A stretch of 44,872 nucleotides of DNA from Conus ventricosus (lineage: Eukaryota; Mollusca; Gastropoda; Neogastropoda; Conidae), in assembly GCA_018398815.1 (NCBI GenBank), contig JAFLJL010013982.1, positions 1 through 44,872 on the forward strand, in the 5' to 3' direction. Of this stretch, positions 20,080-31,300 are shown piece after piece. The notes beneath the pieces were generated by a model. That model saw nothing but the letters and a program-made list of their open reading frames with translations, was not told the DNA's origin and ran no database searches. The position numbers were made by a program, and so were the translations under genes. Position 1 is the stretch's first letter. The number at the start of each line of letters is the position of its first letter.

Positions 20080-20924
20080 TCAATTTTTCAATTTAACAAA
20101 TATCCTACCATTGGATGTCCAGGCACTAGAACATGCAGAGTGTTGCACCGCATCACGATAGATTTTATAATTTGCTGCCGTCAAGTCCTCCCCGATCACA
20201 ATCCCCTTGTTTTTTAGATTTCGACGATTTGCTAGGATTTTGTCTCTTTTTCTTCTATTGAAAAACCTCACGATGATCGGTCTGGGTTTGGAGCTGCTTG
20301 GCTGGCCGGTTCGATGGGCTATTTCGATATCGTTCTCCATGGTCTGCACTTGCACTTTCTGATTGAAAATATTGACACATTTTTTATGCATTCTTCTGCT
20401 GTCTCTCCTGTTGCTTCTGGAACACGATAGAGACGAATATTCCATCTTCTAGTATACTGCTCTAAATCGTTGTTTGCTCTCCGCACGGTTCGCACATTAT
20501 TTTCCTGAGTCTTCAGCGCATCTTTCAGTATTTCACCTTCTCGTTTTAGGGCATTTACCTCTTGTTGCAGTTTTTCATTTTTTGTTTCGCAATCAAAAAG
20601 TTTGCCCTCAAGGTTTTCGATCTTTTCGGAAAAAGTTTTAGTCATTAGTTGCATTTCCGATTTCACATCTAGTATGTCTTCCTTCGTAGCAAGATTTCCA
20701 ATCTTCTCGTTAACGGTTTCTTCTCTTTTACTCAACTCTTCGAGTTTTGTGCTGATGACATTGAACATGTCCTGCACCTCCATGTCGCTTCCCTCTTGCA
20801 ATTTCAGATCGACGTGTGTTTTTTTAGGTGTGCAATGATGAGAACTGTCCAGATCACTTTCCGATGACGTAGACGATCTCGTTCTTTTCAAATTAGTAAA
20901 AAAGTTCTTGATGTTGCTACTCAT
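20080..20924 (-). pseudogene. L1-like LINE ORF1 protein (coiled coil plus RRM/CTD), one frameshift
   Basis: ORF1 proteins bind LINE RNA as a chaperone during retrotransposition. The ATG is at 20922-20924. An N-terminal Ser/Thr-rich stretch is followed by a long coiled coil (about residues 50-150, with repeated EELSKREE, EKIENLEGK and EKLQQEVNAL heptads). Then comes the RNA-binding domain start (RRWNIRLYRVPEATGE). A frameshift in the 20319-20445 overlap moves the rest (ENDIEIAHRTGQ, RPIIVRFFNRRKRDKIL, KGIVIGEDLT) into a second frame, ending at about 20080. The IAHR..G...RPIIV.F pattern is typical of L1-like ORF1 (transposase_22) families. No ORF2 follows, so this is a truncated or orphan copy. 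One indel suggests moderate age. Confidence 0.82.
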
Positions 20925-21823
20925 CACTTAAAGGCAGTTTTCCACAACACTACATCGACTTAACTTCATTCTGTTTGTTCTCACAGTTCTCGACGAAGCC
21001 TTCTCCCGCAAGCAGCCATGATGCACAGTTCACAACAGCGGATGTAGTTTTAACATTTCTAAATTCACATTTTTTGCACTGCTCACAGCCAAATTATGAG
21101 TCGCATTTTCACAAAAACTACATAGTTCTATCAAGCAGTCTCATGCGTGTCCGGTACAGACTAACATGGGTGACTGAAGCAGTAATTAACATTAAATTAC
21201 TGAAAAAACGACTGGAGCACAAACGGTGCGTGTCGACCTCGAACTCGACCGGAAACGGAAGTCTCGGCATAGCAAACTTACCTGTTTACAGGCACGCTGC
21301 AAAAAACAAAAAAAAACAAACAAACAACAACTCAACTGCTGCCTGTCAGTCGCACACTTGCTTGTGAACGACTGAGCTGTACACCCGAGTTGTGTGTGAC
21401 CTGACTGAGGCAGTAGTATCAGCCAAAACCCTCGACACATTCGTGTCAAGGGTCCGATCAAATTAGAGTAGGAACCAGAGTAGGGATTAGGGATAGGTGG
21501 GTTTTTTTTTTTCAGTGGGCTTGGCTGCACCTTATGTGTAGCCAGGGCTGGCTTACCCCCGAGGGGGGACAGGGTGACCGTGGTAGCCTGCCAGCAGATC
21601 CATGCATAGCTATTTTAGCTTTATTCAAATTACTGTCTGTTGTGTAGTGAGAGTGTGAATGCTTTTTTTTTCTTTTTTTTTGGCGTCAACCCCAAAGCTG
21701 CAGAGTAATCAACCTGATGATTGTGGCCGCTCAACGGATGATGATGATGATGACAAGGGGTAACAGTCGGAAACGAAACCAACTTCCTCCTACCACTCCC
21801 TCAATAGATGAAGACTGGAATGC
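20925..21823. other. LINE 5' flank and unique sequence
   Basis: Upstream of the ORF1 start there is about 500 bp of sequence that may include the LINE 5' UTR. An A/C-rich AAACAAAC tract lies at 21301-21330 and T-runs at 21500-21515 and 21663-21680. No gene is supported. Confidence 0.45.
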
Positions 21824-22505
21824 TATGTCCTACTTCCCCTGCCCCCTACCTATATGTCCTACTTCCCCTGCCCCCCATACCTATATGTCCTACTTCCCCT
21901 GCCCCCCTACCTATGTCCTACTTCCCCTGCCCCCTACCTATATGTCCTACTTCCCCTGCCCCCCTACCTATATGTCCTACTTCCCCTGCCCCCCTACCTA
22001 TATGTCCTACTTCCCCTGGCCCCTACCTATATGTCCTACTTCCCCTGCCCCCCTACCTATATGTCCTACTTCCCCTGCACCCCTACCTATATGTCCTACT
22101 TCCCCTGCGCCCCCTACCTATATGTCCTACTTCCCCTGCCCCCTACCTATATGTCCTACTTCCCCTGGCCCCTACCTATATGTCCTACTTCCCCTGCCCC
22201 CCTACCTATATGTCCTACTTCCCTGCCCCCCTACCTATATGTCCTACTTCTCCTGCCCCCCTACCTATATGTCCTACTTCCCCTGCCCCCCTACCTATAT
22301 GTCCTACTTCCCCTGCCCCCCTACCTATATGTCCTACTTCCCCTGGCCCCTACCTATATGTCCTACTTCCCCTGCCCCCCTACCTATATGTCCTACTTCC
22401 CCTGCCCCCTACCTATATGTCCTACTTCCCCTGCCCCCCTACCTATATGTCCTACTTCCCCTGCCCCCCTACTTATATGTCCTACTTCTCCTGCCCCCTA
22501 CCTAG
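21824..22505 (+). repeat. Minisatellite, 29-30 bp unit, ~23 copies
   Basis: The unit reads CCTATATGTCCTACTTCCCC followed by TGCCCCCCTA. Copies differ mainly in the C-run length (GCCCC to GCCCCCC, GGCCC, GCACCC). The strand is strongly pyrimidine-biased. The proline/tyrosine-rich frames open through it on all three plus frames are repeat artefacts. Confidence 0.97.
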
Positions 22506-22563
22506 CCTAACCTTCCTACCTAACCCCGAGGACCTTATCCTAACCCCCACCTAACTAAAACCC

Positions 22564-22638
22564 CAACCCTACACACACACACAAACACACAAACGCACGC
22601 GCGCGCGCGCGCGCACGCACGCACACGCGCACACGCTC
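22564..22638. repeat. CA/CG compound microsatellite
   Basis: ACACAC, AAACGCACGC, then a CGCGCGCG run and CACGCACGCACACGCGC. The alternating purine-pyrimidine run of more than 30 bp is of the Z-DNA-prone type. Confidence 0.9.
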
Positions 22639-22698
22639 TCTATTCCTGAGCTACCACTCTAAACACATGGATGTGCTGGTTCAGTACCGCCGATCGGT

Positions 22699-22950
22699 GA
22701 CAGCAGACATATCGTGTGACATTTGTTGTACAGCAGACATATCGTGTGACATTTGTTGTACAGCAGACATATCGTGTGACATTTGTTGTACAGCAGACAT
22801 ATTTTGTGACATTTGTTGTACAGCAGACATATTTTGTGACATTTGTTGTACAGCAGACATAGTTTGTGACATTTGTTGTACAGCAGACATATTGTTTGGC
22901 ATCTGTTGTACAGCAGACATGCTTTGTTGACATCTGTTGGACAGCGGACA
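22699..22950 (+). repeat. Minisatellite, 30-bp unit, ~8 copies, ended by the Tc1 insertion
   Basis: Unit CAGCAGACATATCGTGTGAC followed by ATTTGTTGTA. The first three copies are identical; later copies carry TTTTG, GTTTG or TGTTTGG variants. The last copy is cut by the Tc1 element, and a repeat-like TATTTTGTGT follows the element at 24493. Confidence 0.95.
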
Positions 22951-22954
22951 TATA

Positions 22955-22979
22955 CTCAGAGGCAAAAAAAACGCGAAAA
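22955..22979 (+). repeat. Tc1 left terminal inverted repeat
   Basis: CTCAGAGGCA, an A8 run, then CGCGAAAA. It pairs with 24468-24492 with one mismatch and is preceded by the TA target duplicate. Confidence 0.93.
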
Positions 22980-22998
22980 AATAGAGACAGTGCACGAT

Positions 22999-23015
22999 TG
23001 TTCACATTGTGAACA
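22999..23015. promoter_or_regulatory. Perfect 17-bp palindrome in Tc1 5' arm
   Basis: TGTTCACA-T-TGTGAACA, 8-bp perfect arms around one base, 44 bp inside the left end. It could be a binding site for transposase or a host factor. The function is not shown by the sequence. Confidence 0.5.
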
Positions 23016-23207
23016 GGACGTAAGCAATGTCGCTGGCACGTGCAACATTAGCAGTACGTGGTGTCTTGGCCGGGTTGTAACCTCATAACAGTGGGTGAAT
23101 GTTGCCGGGTCAGCGTTTTTGGCACGAGGAGTGCATTTGCCATGTGGACTACCTACGCCACGTGCATCAATGTGAATTGCAACTCAATGTGGCCCCCATT
23201 GTGGGGC

Positions 23208-23213
23208 TATAAA
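23208..23213 (+). promoter_or_regulatory. TATA box of transposase gene
   Basis: TATAAA(T) lies 56 bp upstream of the transposase ATG in an otherwise GC-balanced context, a suitable distance for a short leader. Confidence 0.5.
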
Positions 23214-23263
23214 TTTCCAAACCCCAAAAAGTTCAAATCATCCCTTCCAGAGGCGCCAACATA

Positions 23264-24300
23264 ATGCCGAGACTTTCTCGTCAAGATCGTTGCATAGCAA
23301 TGGGGCAACTGCAGGCCGGGGTTCCAATGAGGCAGGTCGCTATCGCATTCGGAGTCCACATTTCCACCGTCTATCGCCTTCTGGACCGCTTTCAAGCAAG
23401 AAACACCACTGATGACAGACCGAGGAGCGGCAGACCGAAGGTCACCACAGCAGCCCAAGACCGCCATCTTCTTCGTCAGCATCGACGGGAGTCTTACCAA
23501 ACCGCTGCCAACACAGCCAGGAACACCGTCGGCAACTATGGCAGGCCAATCAGCAACAGGACTGTGCGTCGCCGACTGAACACAGTTGGTCTCCAATGCA
23601 GGCGTCCAGCCCGGCGACCTATCCTGACACTCCAGCATCGCCAGAACCGTCTGCAGTGGGCACAGATCCACGTGCATTGGCGCCATCGGGACTGGGGCCG
23701 AGTCCTCTTCAGTGATGAAAGCCGGTTCTGCGTCGACCCAGGCGATGGCCGCATCCGGATCTGGAGAAGAGCGGGGAACGCTTCACGGATGCCAACATCA
23801 CCGAAAGGGACCCATGGGGTGGTGAAAGCATCATGATCTGGGGGGCTATCGGCATAAATCGCCGTATTGGGCCAGTCATCTTCCAGAATGTGGGTCCAGG
23901 ACGTGGTAACGGGGTCACTGCTGTTCATTACATCGACCAAGTTCTGAGGCCCCACATCCTGCCGCATTTCCAGCGGCATCCACAGAACCTGTTTCAGCAG
24001 GACAACGCAAGGCCGCACACTGCCCGTGCTACGCAGAACTTCCTGAGGCAGAACAACATCAATCTGCTGCCTCACCCAGCCCGTTCTCCAGACCTTAACC
24101 CAATAGAGCATTTCTGGGATGCCCTTCAGAGGCAGTTGAACCAGCTCAACCCCAGACCCCAGACAGCAGCTCAGCTTGCTGTCGCTGTGGGCCAGGTGTG
24201 GTGGCAAGTCCCCCAGAGGCAGACCAACACTCTGGTGCGCTCGATGTACCGCAGGTGCACAGCTGTGATCAATGCTCGAGGTGGTCACACCAGATACTGA
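23264..24300 (+). pseudogene. Tc1 transposase (DD34E), one frameshift
   Basis: Cut-and-paste transposase. The ATG at 23264 opens 190 residues (to 23836). A one-base deletion near 23766-23770 pushes the rest into the frame open from 23833 to the TGA at 24298-24300. An N-terminal helix-turn-helix (QVAIAFGVHISTVYRLLDRF, about residues 24-43) is followed by a GRPK hook and a second HTH (ISNRTVRRRLNTVGL). The catalytic residues are in VLFSDESRF, in FQQDNARPHTA and in SPDLNPIEHFWD, with 34 residues between second Asp and Glu, i.e. DD34E. Joined length would be about 345 residues, normal for Tc1. The motifs are intact; only the frame is broken. Confidence 0.93.
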
Positions 24301-24467
24301 CATTCTGCTGTTAACACAGGGTCAAGGTCAAGTTCATGTGACCTTATTTTCTACCAGAATGAACTTTGAAAGGACACTTTTGCGGTGTTCGATTGCTTTT
24401 TCTCACTTTCTATTACCAGTTCAAAGGAATCGGTAGCCAAATTACATCAACATTTCAATACAGTTTG

Positions 24468-24492
24468 TTTTCGCGTTTTTTATGCCTCTGAG
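24468..24492 (-). repeat. Tc1 right terminal inverted repeat
   Basis: TTTTCGCG, then T-rich, ending TGCCTCTGAG. It is the complement of the left end and is followed by the TA target duplicate at 24493-24494. Confidence 0.93.
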
Positions 24493-24494
24493 TA

Positions 24495-24751
24495 TATTTT
24501 GTGTTTTAATCGGTGCAGGAGGTGTGGATGCGAAGAAGGGCAGAAGTGACCGGCTTTAACGGACAGGAATCAAAACACTTCCTTCATGCAGATCGTCGCT
24601 CCATCTACTGGCCTTTCAGCAACTCACAGCACTCTCAGATACGCACAGTTCTTGGATTCCTGTGCGGACATTCAAGACGATCAAACCACTGAAACAGCAG
24701 CTCTTTCTTGGAAAACAGTATGCTGAATGACACGATCGTCATCTGTGGTTC

Positions 24752-24753
<2 letters not shown>
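24495..24753. other. Unique sequence, nothing recognised
   Basis: About 260 bp of balanced composition between the Tc1 element and the GA microsatellite, with no supported reading frame. Confidence 0.5.

Positions 24754-24804
<51 letters not shown>
24754..24804. repeat. (GA)n microsatellite, ~25 repeats
   Basis: Uninterrupted GA dinucleotides. The sequence immediately after it degrades in texture. Confidence 0.97.
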
Positions 24805-24808
<4 letters not shown>

Positions 24809-24970
24809 GGTCTTCCAGTGACGGCCATGGCCCGCCGAAAAAAAATTGGGCCCAGTCATTTCCCCCGAGAAAAATGGTTTGGGCCCCCGGGGGGAAACGG
24901 GAAAACCCGGGTCACGGCCTGTCCATTTAAAAACCCCCTTTTCGGACCCAAGTTTCTGGGGGCCCCACAT

Positions 24971-25234
<264 letters not shown>

Positions 25235-25329
25235 AAAAAATTTTTTCCCCCGCCCCCCAAATCCAAACCAAAGGGAACGGGCAGCGGAAAAGGAAGGGGG
25301 GGGGGGGGGGGGGGGGGGGTGGCCCTTTG

Positions 25330-28300
25330 GGAGGAATTTCAAAAAGGGGGGGAAAACCCCAGGGGGGGTTTGGGGAAAGGAAGAAAACGGGCAGGGGGAG
25401 GGAAAAACCCCGGGCGGGAGGGGGGGGGGGGGCGGGTGGGAATGGAAAGAAAAACCGGGTGGGGGAGGAAGAAACGGGGCGGGATGGGGAGGGAAGAAAG
25501 GGGGCTTGGGGAAAAGAAACGGGCAGGGGGAATAAAAACCGGAAGGGGGAAATTGGGAAACGGCGGGTGGGGGGGGAAGAAACAGGGCAAATGGGGGGGA
25601 AAAACACAAGGGGGGGAAAAACAGGGCGGGATGGAGGGGGGAAAAACGGCGGGGGAGGTGGGAAGAAAAAAGGCGGGTTTAGGGGGAAAAAAACGGGGCG
25701 GGATGGGAAGGAAGATACCATGGGGGGGGAAAAAACGGGGCGGTTTTGGGGGGGAAAAGGGGGAAAGAAAAACCGGGGGGAAAAGGGGGAAGAAACAGGG
25801 GGGTGGAGGGGAAGAAAAGGGGGGAGGGGAAAGGAAGAAACGGGGATGGGGGGGGGAAAAAAAGGGCGGGAGGGGGGGAGGGGAAAGGGAAAAGGGGGGT
25901 AGGGGGGGAAACCCGGGGGGGATGGGGGGAAAAAAACGGGGGGGAGGGGAGGCAAAAAAGGGGCGGGAAAGGGGGAAAGGGAAAAAACGGGGCATGGAGG
26001 AGGGAAAAAAACGGGCGGGGGGGGGAGGAAAAAAGGACTGGAGGGGGAAAAGGGGTGGGGGGGGGGGGGGGGAGGGGGGAGGAAGGGGGGGAAAGGGGGA
26101 AAGGGAAAAAACAGGGGGGAGGGGGGAGGGAAAAAAAGGGGGATGGGGGGGGAAGAAACGGCGGAATGGGGAGGGAAGAAAAGGGGGGGGAAGGGAAAAA
26201 CGGGGGGGATGGGGGAGGGAAGAAACAGGGGGGGAGGGGGGGAAGAAACAGGGGGGGATGGGGGGGGGAAGAAACGGCGGATGGAAGGGGGGGAAAAAAA
26301 CGGGGGGATGGGGGGGGGAAAGAACGGGGGGGAGGGGGGGAGGGAAGAAACAGGGGGGGATGGGGAAGGAAAGGGAATGGCGGGATGGGGGAGGGGAAGA
26401 AAAGGGGGCGGAGGGGGGGGGAAAAACAGGGGGGAGGGGGAAAAAAGGGGGGGAGGGAAAGGAAAAAAAAAAGGGGAGGGAGGGAAGAAACAGGGGGGAT
26501 GGGGGGGGGGGAAGAAAACGGGCGGGATGGGGGGGGGAAGAAAAAGGGCGGGAGGGGGGAGGAAAAACGGGCGGAGGGGAAAGGGGGGAAGAAACGGGCG
26601 GGATGGGGGGGAAGAAACAGGGGGGGATGGGGGAGGAAAGAAAAAGGGGGGAGGAAAAGGGAAAAAACGGGGGGGATGGGGGGGGGAAAAAGGGCGGGAT
26701 GGGGGAGAAAAAGAACAGGCGGGATGGGGAGGAAAAACAGGGCGGGATGGGGAGGGAAAAACAGGGGGGGATGAGGAGAGAAAACAGGGGATGGGAGGGA
26801 AGAAAAAGGGGGGGATGGGGGGGGAAAAACCGGGGGGATGGGGGAGGGAAGAAACAGGGGGGGTGGGGGAGGGAAAAGAAACACGGGTTGGGAGGAAAAA
26901 ACGGGGCGGGAGGGGAGGGAAGAAACGGGGGCGGGATGGGGGGGAAAAAAAAACAGGGCGGGATGGGGGGGGGAAGAAACAGGGGGGATAAAGGGAAAAA
27001 AAAGGGCGGGGGGGGGAGGGAAAAAACAGGGGGGATGGGGGGGGAAGAAACAGGGGGGATGGGGGGGAAGAAAGGGGGGAGGGGGGAGGAAAAACGGGGG
27101 GGGGGGGGAAAAGGAAAAGGGGGAAGAAACAGGGGGGATGGGGGAAAGGGAAGAAACAGGGGGGGTGGGGGAGGGAAAAACAGGGCGGGATGGGGGAGGG
27201 AAGAAACAGGGGGGGATGGGGGAGGAAAAAAAGGGGCGGATAAAAGGGGGAAGAAAAGGGGGGGGATGGGGGGGGAAAAACAGGGGGGGATGGGGGAGGA
27301 AAAGAAACGGGGTGGATGGGGGGGAAAAAAACAGGGCGGGATGGGGGAGGAAGAAACGGGGGGGATGGAGGGGAAAAAGAAACGGGGCGGGATGGGGAGG
27401 AAAAACAGGGGGGGAAGAGGAGGGAAGAATCAGGCGGGGGGGGGAGGGAAGAAAACGGCGGAGGGGAAGGAAAAACAGGGGGGATGGGGGGGGGAAAAAA
27501 CGGGCGGGAGGGGGGGGAAAAAAACAGGGGGGATGGGGGAGGGAAAAAAAAGGGCGGGATGGGGGAAAGAAACAGGGGGGGATGGGGAGGGAAAACGGGC
27601 GGTTAGGGAGGGAAAAAAGGGCGGGAGGGGGAGAAAAGAAACAGGGGGGGATGGGGGGGGGAAGAAACAGGGGGGGATGGGGGAGGGGAAGAAAGGGGGC
27701 GGGAGGGGGGAGGAAGAAACAGGGGGGGATGGAGGAGGGAAAAACAGGGGGGGGGAAAATTGGGGGGAGGGGGAAAAAACAGGCGGGAGGGGGGGGGAAA
27801 AACAGGGCGGATGGGGGAGGGAAAAACGGGGCGGATGGGGGGGGAAGAAAAAAGGGCGGGAGGGGGAGGAAAAAACAGGGGGGGATGGGGAGGGAGAAAC
27901 GGGGCGGGATGGGGGGAAAGAACAGGGCGGGAGGGGGGGAAAAAGAAAAGGGGGGGTGGGGGAGGAAAGAAACAGGCGGATGGGGGGGGAAAAACGGGCG
28001 GGTGGGGGGGGGGGGGAAAAAAAAGGGGCGGGATGGGGAGGGAGAAAAGGGCGGGATGGGGGGGGAAAAAACAGGGGGATGGGGGGGGGAAGAAACAGGG
28101 GGGGATGGGGAGGGAAAAACGGGCGGGATGGGGGGGGAAAGAAAAGGGGGAGGGAGGGAAGAACGGGGCGGGATGGGGAGGAAAAAACAGGGGGGATGGG
28201 GGAGGGAAGAAAAGGGCGGGAGGGGGGGGAAAAAAAGGCCCGGATGGGGAGGGAAGAAACAGGGCGGATGGGGGGGAAGAAACAGGGCGGAGGGGGGGAG

Positions 28301-31300
28301 GAAAGAAACAGGGGGGATGGGGGAGGGAAGAAACAGGGGGGATGGGGGAGGGAAGAAAAACGGGGCGGGATGGGGGAGGGAAAAACGGCCCGGATGGGGG
28401 GGGGAAAAAAAAGGGGGGGATGGGGGGAAAAAACGGCGGGATGGAGGGGAAAAAACGGGGCGGGATGGGGGGGGGAAAAAAAGGGGGGGGGAAGGGGGGA
28501 AAAAAGAAACATGGGGATGGGGAGGAAAAGAAAAAGGGGGGGTGGGGGGGGAAGAAAAAAGGGGGGGATGGGGGGAAAGAAACAGGCGGGATGGGGGGGG
28601 AAAAAAAAGGGCGGGAGGGGGAGGGAAAAAAACAGGGCGGATAAGGGGGGGAAGAAAAAGGGCGGGAGGGGGGAGGGAAAAAAGGGGGGGATGGGGGAGG
28701 GAAAAAAAGGGGCGGGAGGGGGAGGGAAGAAACAGGGCGGATGGGGAGGGAAGAAAAGGCGGGAAGGGGAGGAAAAAAAAAGGCGGATGGGGGGGAAAAA
28801 CAGGGGGGGAGGGGGAAAGGAAAAAACAGGGGGGATGGGGGGGGAAAAACGGGCGGGGGGGAAGGGGGGGAAAAACAGGGCGGGAGGGGGGGAAGAAAAA
28901 GGGGGGGTGGGGGAGGAAAAAACAGGGCGGGATGGGGAGGGAAAGAAACGGGGCGGGATGGGGGGAAGAAAAGGGGGGGATGGGGGAGGAAAAAAAGGGG
29001 GGGGGATGGGGGGGGAAAGAAACAGGCGGGATGGGGAGGGAAAAAAGGGCGGGAGGGGGGGAGGAAAAACGGGCGGGTAGGGGGAAAAAAAAGGGGGGAT
29101 GGGGGGGGAAGAAAAGGGCGGGATGGGGGGGGGAAAAACAGGGGGGGATGGGGAGGGAAGAAACAGGGCGGGAGGGAAAGAGGGAAGAAACAGGGCGGGT
29201 GGGGGGGGAAGAAAAAGGGCGGGATGGGGGGGGGAAGAAACAGGGGGATGGGGAAAGGGAAGAAAAGGGGGGATGAGGGGGGAAAGAAACAGGGCGGATG
29301 GGGGAGGAAAAAACAGGGGGGGAAAGGGGGGGAAGAAAAGGGGGGATGGGGGAGGGAAGAAAAACAGGGGGGGATGGGGGGGGGAAAGAAACAGGGGGGG
29401 ATGGGGGGGGGAAGAAACAGGGGGGGATGGGGGGGGAAGAAACAGGGGGTGGGGGGGGGAAGAAACAGGGCGGGATGGGGGGGGGGGAAGAAAAAGGGGG
29501 AGGGGGGAGGGAAGAAACAGGCGGAAGGGAGGGAAAGAAAAGGGCGGAGGGGGGAGGGAAAAAAACAGGGGGGGATGGGGGGGGAAAAAAACGGGCGGGT
29601 TTGGGGGAGGAAAAAACGGGGGCGGGATGGGGGAGGGAAGAAAAGGGGGGGATGGGGGGGGGAAAAACAGGGGGGATGGAGGGGGAAAAGAAACGGGCGG
29701 ATGAGGAGGGAAGAAACGGGCGGGGAGGGGGGGGGAAAACAGGGCGGAGGGGGGAAGGAAAAAAACGGGGAGGGTGGGGGGGGAAGAAACGGGGCGGATG
29801 GGAGGGAAAAAAACGGGCGGGGGGGGGAGGAAGGGGGGAAAAAAGGGGGGATGGGGAGGAAGAAAAGGGGGGATGGGGGGGGGAAAAAAAGGGGGGGGAT
29901 GGGGGGGAAGAAACGGGGGCGGTGGGGGGAGAAAAGAAACGGGGCGGGAGGGGGAGGGAAGAAACAGGGGGGATGGGGGGGAAAAAAAGGGGGGATGGGG
30001 GGGGAAGAAACCGGGCGGGATGGAGGGGGGAAAAAGAAACAGGGGGGATGGGGAGGGGAAAACAGGGGGGATGGGGGGGGGGAAGAAAAACAGGGGGGAT
30101 GGAAGAGGGAAAAACAGGGGGATGGGGAGGGAAGAAAAAGGGCGGGATGGGGAGAAGAAACAGGGCGGGATGGGGGGGGAAGAAACAGGGGGGATAGAGG
30201 AGGGAAAAACGGGGGGGATGGGGGGGAAAAAAACAGGGGGGGAGGGGGGAGGGAAGAAACGGGGGGGATGGGGGGGAAAAAAAAAACAGGGCGGGGGGGG
30301 GGGGGAAAAAAAAGGGGGCGGGATGGGGAGGGAAAAAACAGGGGGGGAGGGGGGGAAAGGGAAAAAACGGGGCGGATGGGGAGGGAAGAAACGGGGCGGG
30401 TTTGGGGAGGGAAGAAACGGGCGGGAGGGGGGGAGGAAGAAAAGGGCGGAGGGGGAAGGAAAAAAACAGGGGGGATGGGGGGGGGGAAAAACAGGGGGAT
30501 GGGGGAGGGAAAAAACAGGGGGGGTGGGGGGGGAAAGAAAAAGGCCGGATGGGGGAGGGAAGAAAAGGGGGGGGATGGGGGAGGGAAAAAACAGGGGGGG
30601 ATGGGGGGGGAAAAGAAAAGGCGGGGGGGGGAGGGAAGAAACGGGGGGATGGGGGGGGGAAAAAAACGGGGGGGAGGGGGAGGGAAAAACGGGGCCGGAT
30701 GGGGGGGAAAGAAAAAGGGGGGGAGGGGGGAGGGAAAAAAAACAGGGGGGGATGGGGGGAGGGAAGAAACGGGGCGGGATGGGGGGGGAAAAAGAAACGG
30801 GGCGGGAGGGGGGAAAAGGGGAAAAACGGGGGCGGGAGGGGAGGAAGAAAAAAAGGGGCGGGATGGGGGAGGGAAAAACAGGGCGGGATGGGGGGGGGAA
30901 AGGGAAAAACGGGGGGGGAGGGGGGGGGAAAAAAAACAGGGGGGGATGGGGAGGGAAGGAAACAGGGCGGGATGGGGGGGGAAAAAAAAAGGGCGGATGG
31001 GGGAGGAAAAAAGGGCGGGAGGGGGAGGGAAGAAACAGGGGGGGATGGGGGGGGAAGAAACAGGGGGGAGGAGGGGGGGGGAAAAAAACGGGGGCGGGAT
31101 GAGGAGGGAAGAAAAGGGGGGGATGGGGAGGGAAGAAACAGGGCGGGAGGGGGGAAAGGAAGAAACAGGCGGATGGGGGGGGAAAACAGGGCGGGATGGG
31201 GGGGAAAAAACAGGGCGGATGGGAGGGAAAAAGGGCGGAGGGGGGAGGAAAGAAACGGGGGATGGGGAGGGAAAAAACAGGGCGGGATGAGGAGGGAAAA

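Larger units (their letters stand above)
22955..24492 (+). mobile_element. Tc1-family (DD34E) DNA transposon, structurally complete
   Basis: 1,538 bp between two TA dinucleotides (22953-22954 and 24493-24494). It has 25-bp terminal inverted repeats (one mismatch) beginning CTCAGAGGCA, a single transposase gene, a TATA box and 5' and 3' non-coding arms. Terminal repeats and TA target duplication are those expected for Tc1/mariner. Only one frameshift disables the gene, so the insertion is fairly young or the shift is a sequence error. Confidence 0.95.

Noticed and set aside
21717..22554. Proline/tyrosine-rich repeat proteins in all three plus frames
   Set aside because: The 29-30 bp minisatellite drifts through frames; composition and parallel open frames show it is not coding.
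22699..22950. CRISPR-like array
   Set aside because: The 30-bp units abut without unique spacers, and the setting is eukaryotic; it is a minisatellite.
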